Under the pieces are notes generated by a model, which was not told where the DNA came from, ran no database searches, and saw nothing but the letters and a program-made list of their open reading frames with translations. Below, piece after piece: positions 19,407 to 22,500 of a stretch of 22,500 nt of DNA (positions are counted from its first letter, which is position 1; every line of letters begins with the position of its first letter). The DNA comes from Chrysomallon squamiferum (lineage: Eukaryota > Mollusca > Gastropoda > Neomphalida > Peltospiridae): NCBI GenBank assembly GCA_012295275.1, contig CM022673.1, forward strand, positions 30,081,973 through 30,104,472, in the 5' to 3' direction. A program made the position numbers and the translations under genes.

Positions 19407-19804
19407 GTACGTGATTAGAAAATACAAGTTGTTTGCAGGGAGTTGAGTTACGTAGTTCGTAATACGGAAATTCATGATGGAGATGAGAAAGTTCACGTTC
19501 GTAATAATGTAATTAATTCGCAAAAGCTCAGAGATTACTAAAGAGAAATTCGGTTGTGTTTTATGTTGTCTGCTAACACAGAGCATTGAACTTTAAAGTT
19601 ATTTATTACTGACAATAATGCTAACATGTATTTCTCCATAAGTAATCAATAAAACACTGAGCTGATATGAACTGTAATAGTCTCTGGATCAGACTGGTTC
19701 AGTGCGCTTTAGACAGTTCTCACCATTATAACAATATTATTAATAACAACAAGAACAACATAGAAATAATAACAATAATAGCAGTTATAATAGTAGTTGC
19801 TATC

Positions 19805-19870
<66 letters not shown>

Positions 19871-19923
19871 GTAGTAGTAGTAGTAGTAGTAATAACAATA
19901 ATAATAATAATAATAATAATAAT
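19805..19923. repeat. (ATA)n(GTA)n(ATA)n compound microsatellite
   Basis: AAT-type triplets (19805-19869), seven GTA triplets (19870-19890), then AAT-type triplets again to 19923. The poly-Ile and poly-Val frame at 19667-19975 comes from it. Confidence 0.97.
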
Positions 19924-20827
19924 CTGTTTTCAGACTTTGAGGATTAGGTTTATACTATTATTATTGATTTTGTAATTACTCTAACAATACTGCGGTTACT
20001 AACACTGTACGCGAGAATTACTACTTGTTTCTTGTTTTATAAATAATACAGTTTTTGAACAAATTTATCACGGTCTACTAACAAAAAAATTATACTATGA
20101 GTACCTTAATAAGTTTTTGCATGTATTGTATACTTGTCTGTCTTTTGCACAATACAATGACTAAAATTACTGCCACGTTCTATTGACGTGATTTCCTACA
20201 TTCAACATAATTAAAATTTCGTGCTTGAATCGCTCTTAGGATGTACTGTGCTGTTTAATTACTTTTCTGTTACCTAACAGTCTGAGAATGATAGGCCATG
20301 CTGCGTTTGCCATTCTCGGCGCTAGCTCTGTTTATGGCTTTTTGTTGTTGCACAAACTGCATGTATTATTCAACTTGTTATATACGGTAAACCTAATCAG
20401 TTTGCCGGGCTAATCTGCAGCAGAAAATAAGGAGTCAGAAACAACTGGAGTAATGCTGACAGTGTATTGACTTGATATGATTTTGTATGGTGCAAATTCC
20501 ATTCCATCTTTATCAAAGACTGTGTCTACACGTTTGAGGAAAAACAGGCTATAGGATCAATTCATCTGAGTGCACTCACTGGTCTGTTTACATCTGTTCA
20601 TCAAAGACCATGGGGTATGTGTTTTCCTGTTAATTATACCATATAACTGTACATTACAAATGAGTGGAATAAAATATTTATTATGAAAGTAATATTCTAC
20701 GGTATTAGCTAAGATTTTCATTCAGTAATCACTGAAATTTTTGACCTGCATAGTTTTGAGAAGAAACATGCTACCCTTTCCCATTGGTTTTCCTTCCAAC
20801 CGACATCATAGCATGTGTCACGCAGCA
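19924..20827. other. Unannotated stretch left of the octamer array
   Basis: Somewhat less AT-rich at 20290-20620. No long open frame, splice pair or RNA gene was recognised. Confidence 0.5.
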
Positions 20828-21097
20828 ACACTGTGACACTGTGACACTGCGACACTGCGACACTGTGACACTGCGCCACTGCGCCACTGTGACACTGGAA
20901 CACTGTGACATCGTGACACTGCGACATTGTGACACTGTGACACTGTGACACTGCGCCACTGCGCCACTGTGACACTGCGACACTGCGACACTGCGACACT
21001 GTGCCACTGTGACACTGGAACACTGTGACATCGTGACACTGTGACACTGTGACACTGTGACACTGTGACACTGTGACACTGTGACACTGCGACACTG
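20828..21097. repeat. 8-bp tandem array (GACACTGT/GACACTGC), about 34 copies
   Basis: The unit is 8 bp, seen as GACACTGT, GACACTGC, GCCACTGC, GACATCGT and similar. Longer repeats are nested in it: 37 bp at 20861-20897 recurs at 20941-20977 (80-bp shift), and 39 bp at 20883-20921 recurs at 21003-21041 (120-bp shift). Both shifts are multiples of 8. Since 8 and 3 share no factor, all three - strand frames carry the same eight-residue pattern SQCHSVTV without stops, and the + strand has TGA in every frame. The three Ser/Cys/Val-rich - strand frames (20718-21148) are therefore by-products of the repeat. Confidence 0.96.
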
Positions 21098-21189
21098 ACT
21101 TAAACAGAAAGCGACTCGACTGATCACCCAGAGGAACTGACCCTGCATGCAGACTGAATATTAAATATTAACATTCTCCTCAAAGTTAA

Positions 21190-21295
21190 GTTCTTCTTCG
21201 TCATCATCAACATCTACGTCATTATTGTCATCGTTATCATCATTATCACCGTAAACATCGTCATCATCATAATTACAATGATCATCATAATTTAT
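21190..21295. repeat. Degenerate ATC triplet repeat
   Basis: CATCATC, ATTATC and CGTCATC units. They produce the Asp-rich part of the - strand frame at 21161-21460. Confidence 0.88.
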
Positions 21296-21374
21296 GTTTC
21301 TTCTTCTCTTGTCCATATCTCGTAATCGCTGTTTTCTTGTCAGATGTTGGTAATGTCTGATACTAAATTCAGAA

Positions 21375-21375
<1 letters not shown>

Positions 21376-21457
<82 letters not shown>
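21376..21457. repeat. (AAT)n microsatellite, about 27 copies
   Basis: A perfect AAT tract of about 82 bp. It gives the poly-Leu start of the - strand frame. Confidence 0.97.
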
Positions 21458-21460
<3 letters not shown>

Positions 21461-21910
21461 TCATATTAATACTAATAAAAATGATAGTAAAACCTTACAA
21501 TGAAAAACATAATGTTATTAAATCTCTATCTGATTATCTTTCAGTTTATTATTTTTAAAAATCTCTTCACAGAAACTCCTACACAGTTGCATTTTTTTCT
21601 GTCATAAGAAACAACTTAAAATACAGTTCGTAAATAAGATATAAAAAACCCAGCAGATGTAAGAAGATACATTATCGATCTCTGTAATGTATGATAAATT
21701 AATTATCCAAGATTATGTACAAATACTTACATATATTGAATTTCATTTTAATAGCATTCTCAAGCTCAAGGTTTAATTGAAGTTTTGACATCCATAATCC
21801 CACAACAAAGTACGAACTTTTATCTGCAGAAAATAAATTTCAGAATCGTTAATAGAGAAACCGAGGTATTATAATATGTATATAAATACATTTAGATATA
21901 AAATACTGAG
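21458..21910. other. Unannotated AT-rich stretch
   Basis: No open frame, splice pair, RNA gene or element was recognised. Confidence 0.5.
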
Positions 21911-22300
<390 letters not shown>

Positions 22301-22441
22301 GAATTATCTGACATTAAACGGTTAATTGACTAATTACCTGACCTGTCCAGAGATTTGAAACATCGTCCTGTCTATTAAGTTAATTTGCTGTGTTGCCATT
22401 TCACACTGAAGGTCAGGTAACAAAAGTGTGTTAGATAATTC
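22301..22441. repeat. Two-block inverted repeat, possible MITE or fold-back
   Basis: The outer blocks GAATTATCTGACA (22301-22313) and TGTTAGATAATTC (22429-22441) pair at 12 of 13 positions. The inner blocks TTACCTGACCT (22334-22344) and AGGTCAGGTAA (22410-22420) pair exactly. Weaker matching continues about 10 bp outwards. The gap between blocks is 20 bp on the left and 8 bp on the right, so one arm has gained or lost sequence. No open frame and no clear target duplication. The size (about 140-160 bp) and structure fit a miniature inverted-repeat element; the family is unknown. Confidence 0.55.
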
Positions 22442-22500
22442 ACCAATAATAATTTGGTATTTCTTTGACGCTTATCGACATTTGACTTGAAACAAATTAT

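Noticed and set aside
20718-21148. Three overlapping - strand frames rich in Ser, Gln, Cys, His and Val
   Set aside because: An 8-bp repeat without stops on that strand produces the same peptide cycle in every frame. This is arithmetic of the repeat, not evidence of a Cys-rich protein.

Overview
The window looks like AT-rich, gene-poor nuclear DNA from an animal. It has long microsatellites (GA/CT, AC/TG, AAT, AT), degenerate ATC and TTA/TTG runs, three minisatellite arrays, a decayed Tigger/pogo DNA transposon, and GT-AG splice signals around short coding pieces. There are no bacterial-style operons, no rRNA or tRNA that I can recognise, and no CRISPR array. The texture, and Tigger relics beside AC/TG and ATC repeats, would suit a mollusc, possibly a cephalopod. 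That placement is an impression from repeat style and was not tested.

The best protein-coding evidence is a candidate gene start on the + strand. A first coding exon at 10660-10744 encodes 28 residues of acidic peptide after an in-frame stop and ends at a GTATGA donor in phase 1. About 690 bp downstream, an 8-nt microexon (11433-11440) has a polypyrimidine-CAG acceptor and a near-perfect GTAAGTAT donor. Joining the two keeps the frame open (31 codons, ending Glu-Asn-Trp). The rest of the gene would lie further right or outside the window. Two later acceptor-led segments (12593, 19338) are weak candidates for further exons. I do not recognise the protein family.

Left part (1-9400): simple repeats, a 31-bp minisatellite with 13 copies (2395-2797), a Tigger relic on the - strand with one terminal inverted repeat and a broken transposase N-terminus (4763-5183), a 45-bp minisatellite with 12 copies (7015-7546) that is open on both strands, and long (GA)n, (AT)n and (CT)n tracts. 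Middle (9590-11450): a less AT-rich stretch that may hold the promoter and 5' UTR, then the exon pair. Right part (11450-22500): probable intron or intergenic DNA with microsatellites, a perfect 11-bp hairpin (16416-16449), an 8-bp satellite-like array (20828-21097), a compound (TG)n(GA)n tract and a two-block inverted repeat at the right edge (22301-22441).

Most long open frames here are by-products of repeats whose period or composition excludes stops. They should not be annotated as proteins. Apart from the exon pair and the transposase relic, I see no gene I can defend.
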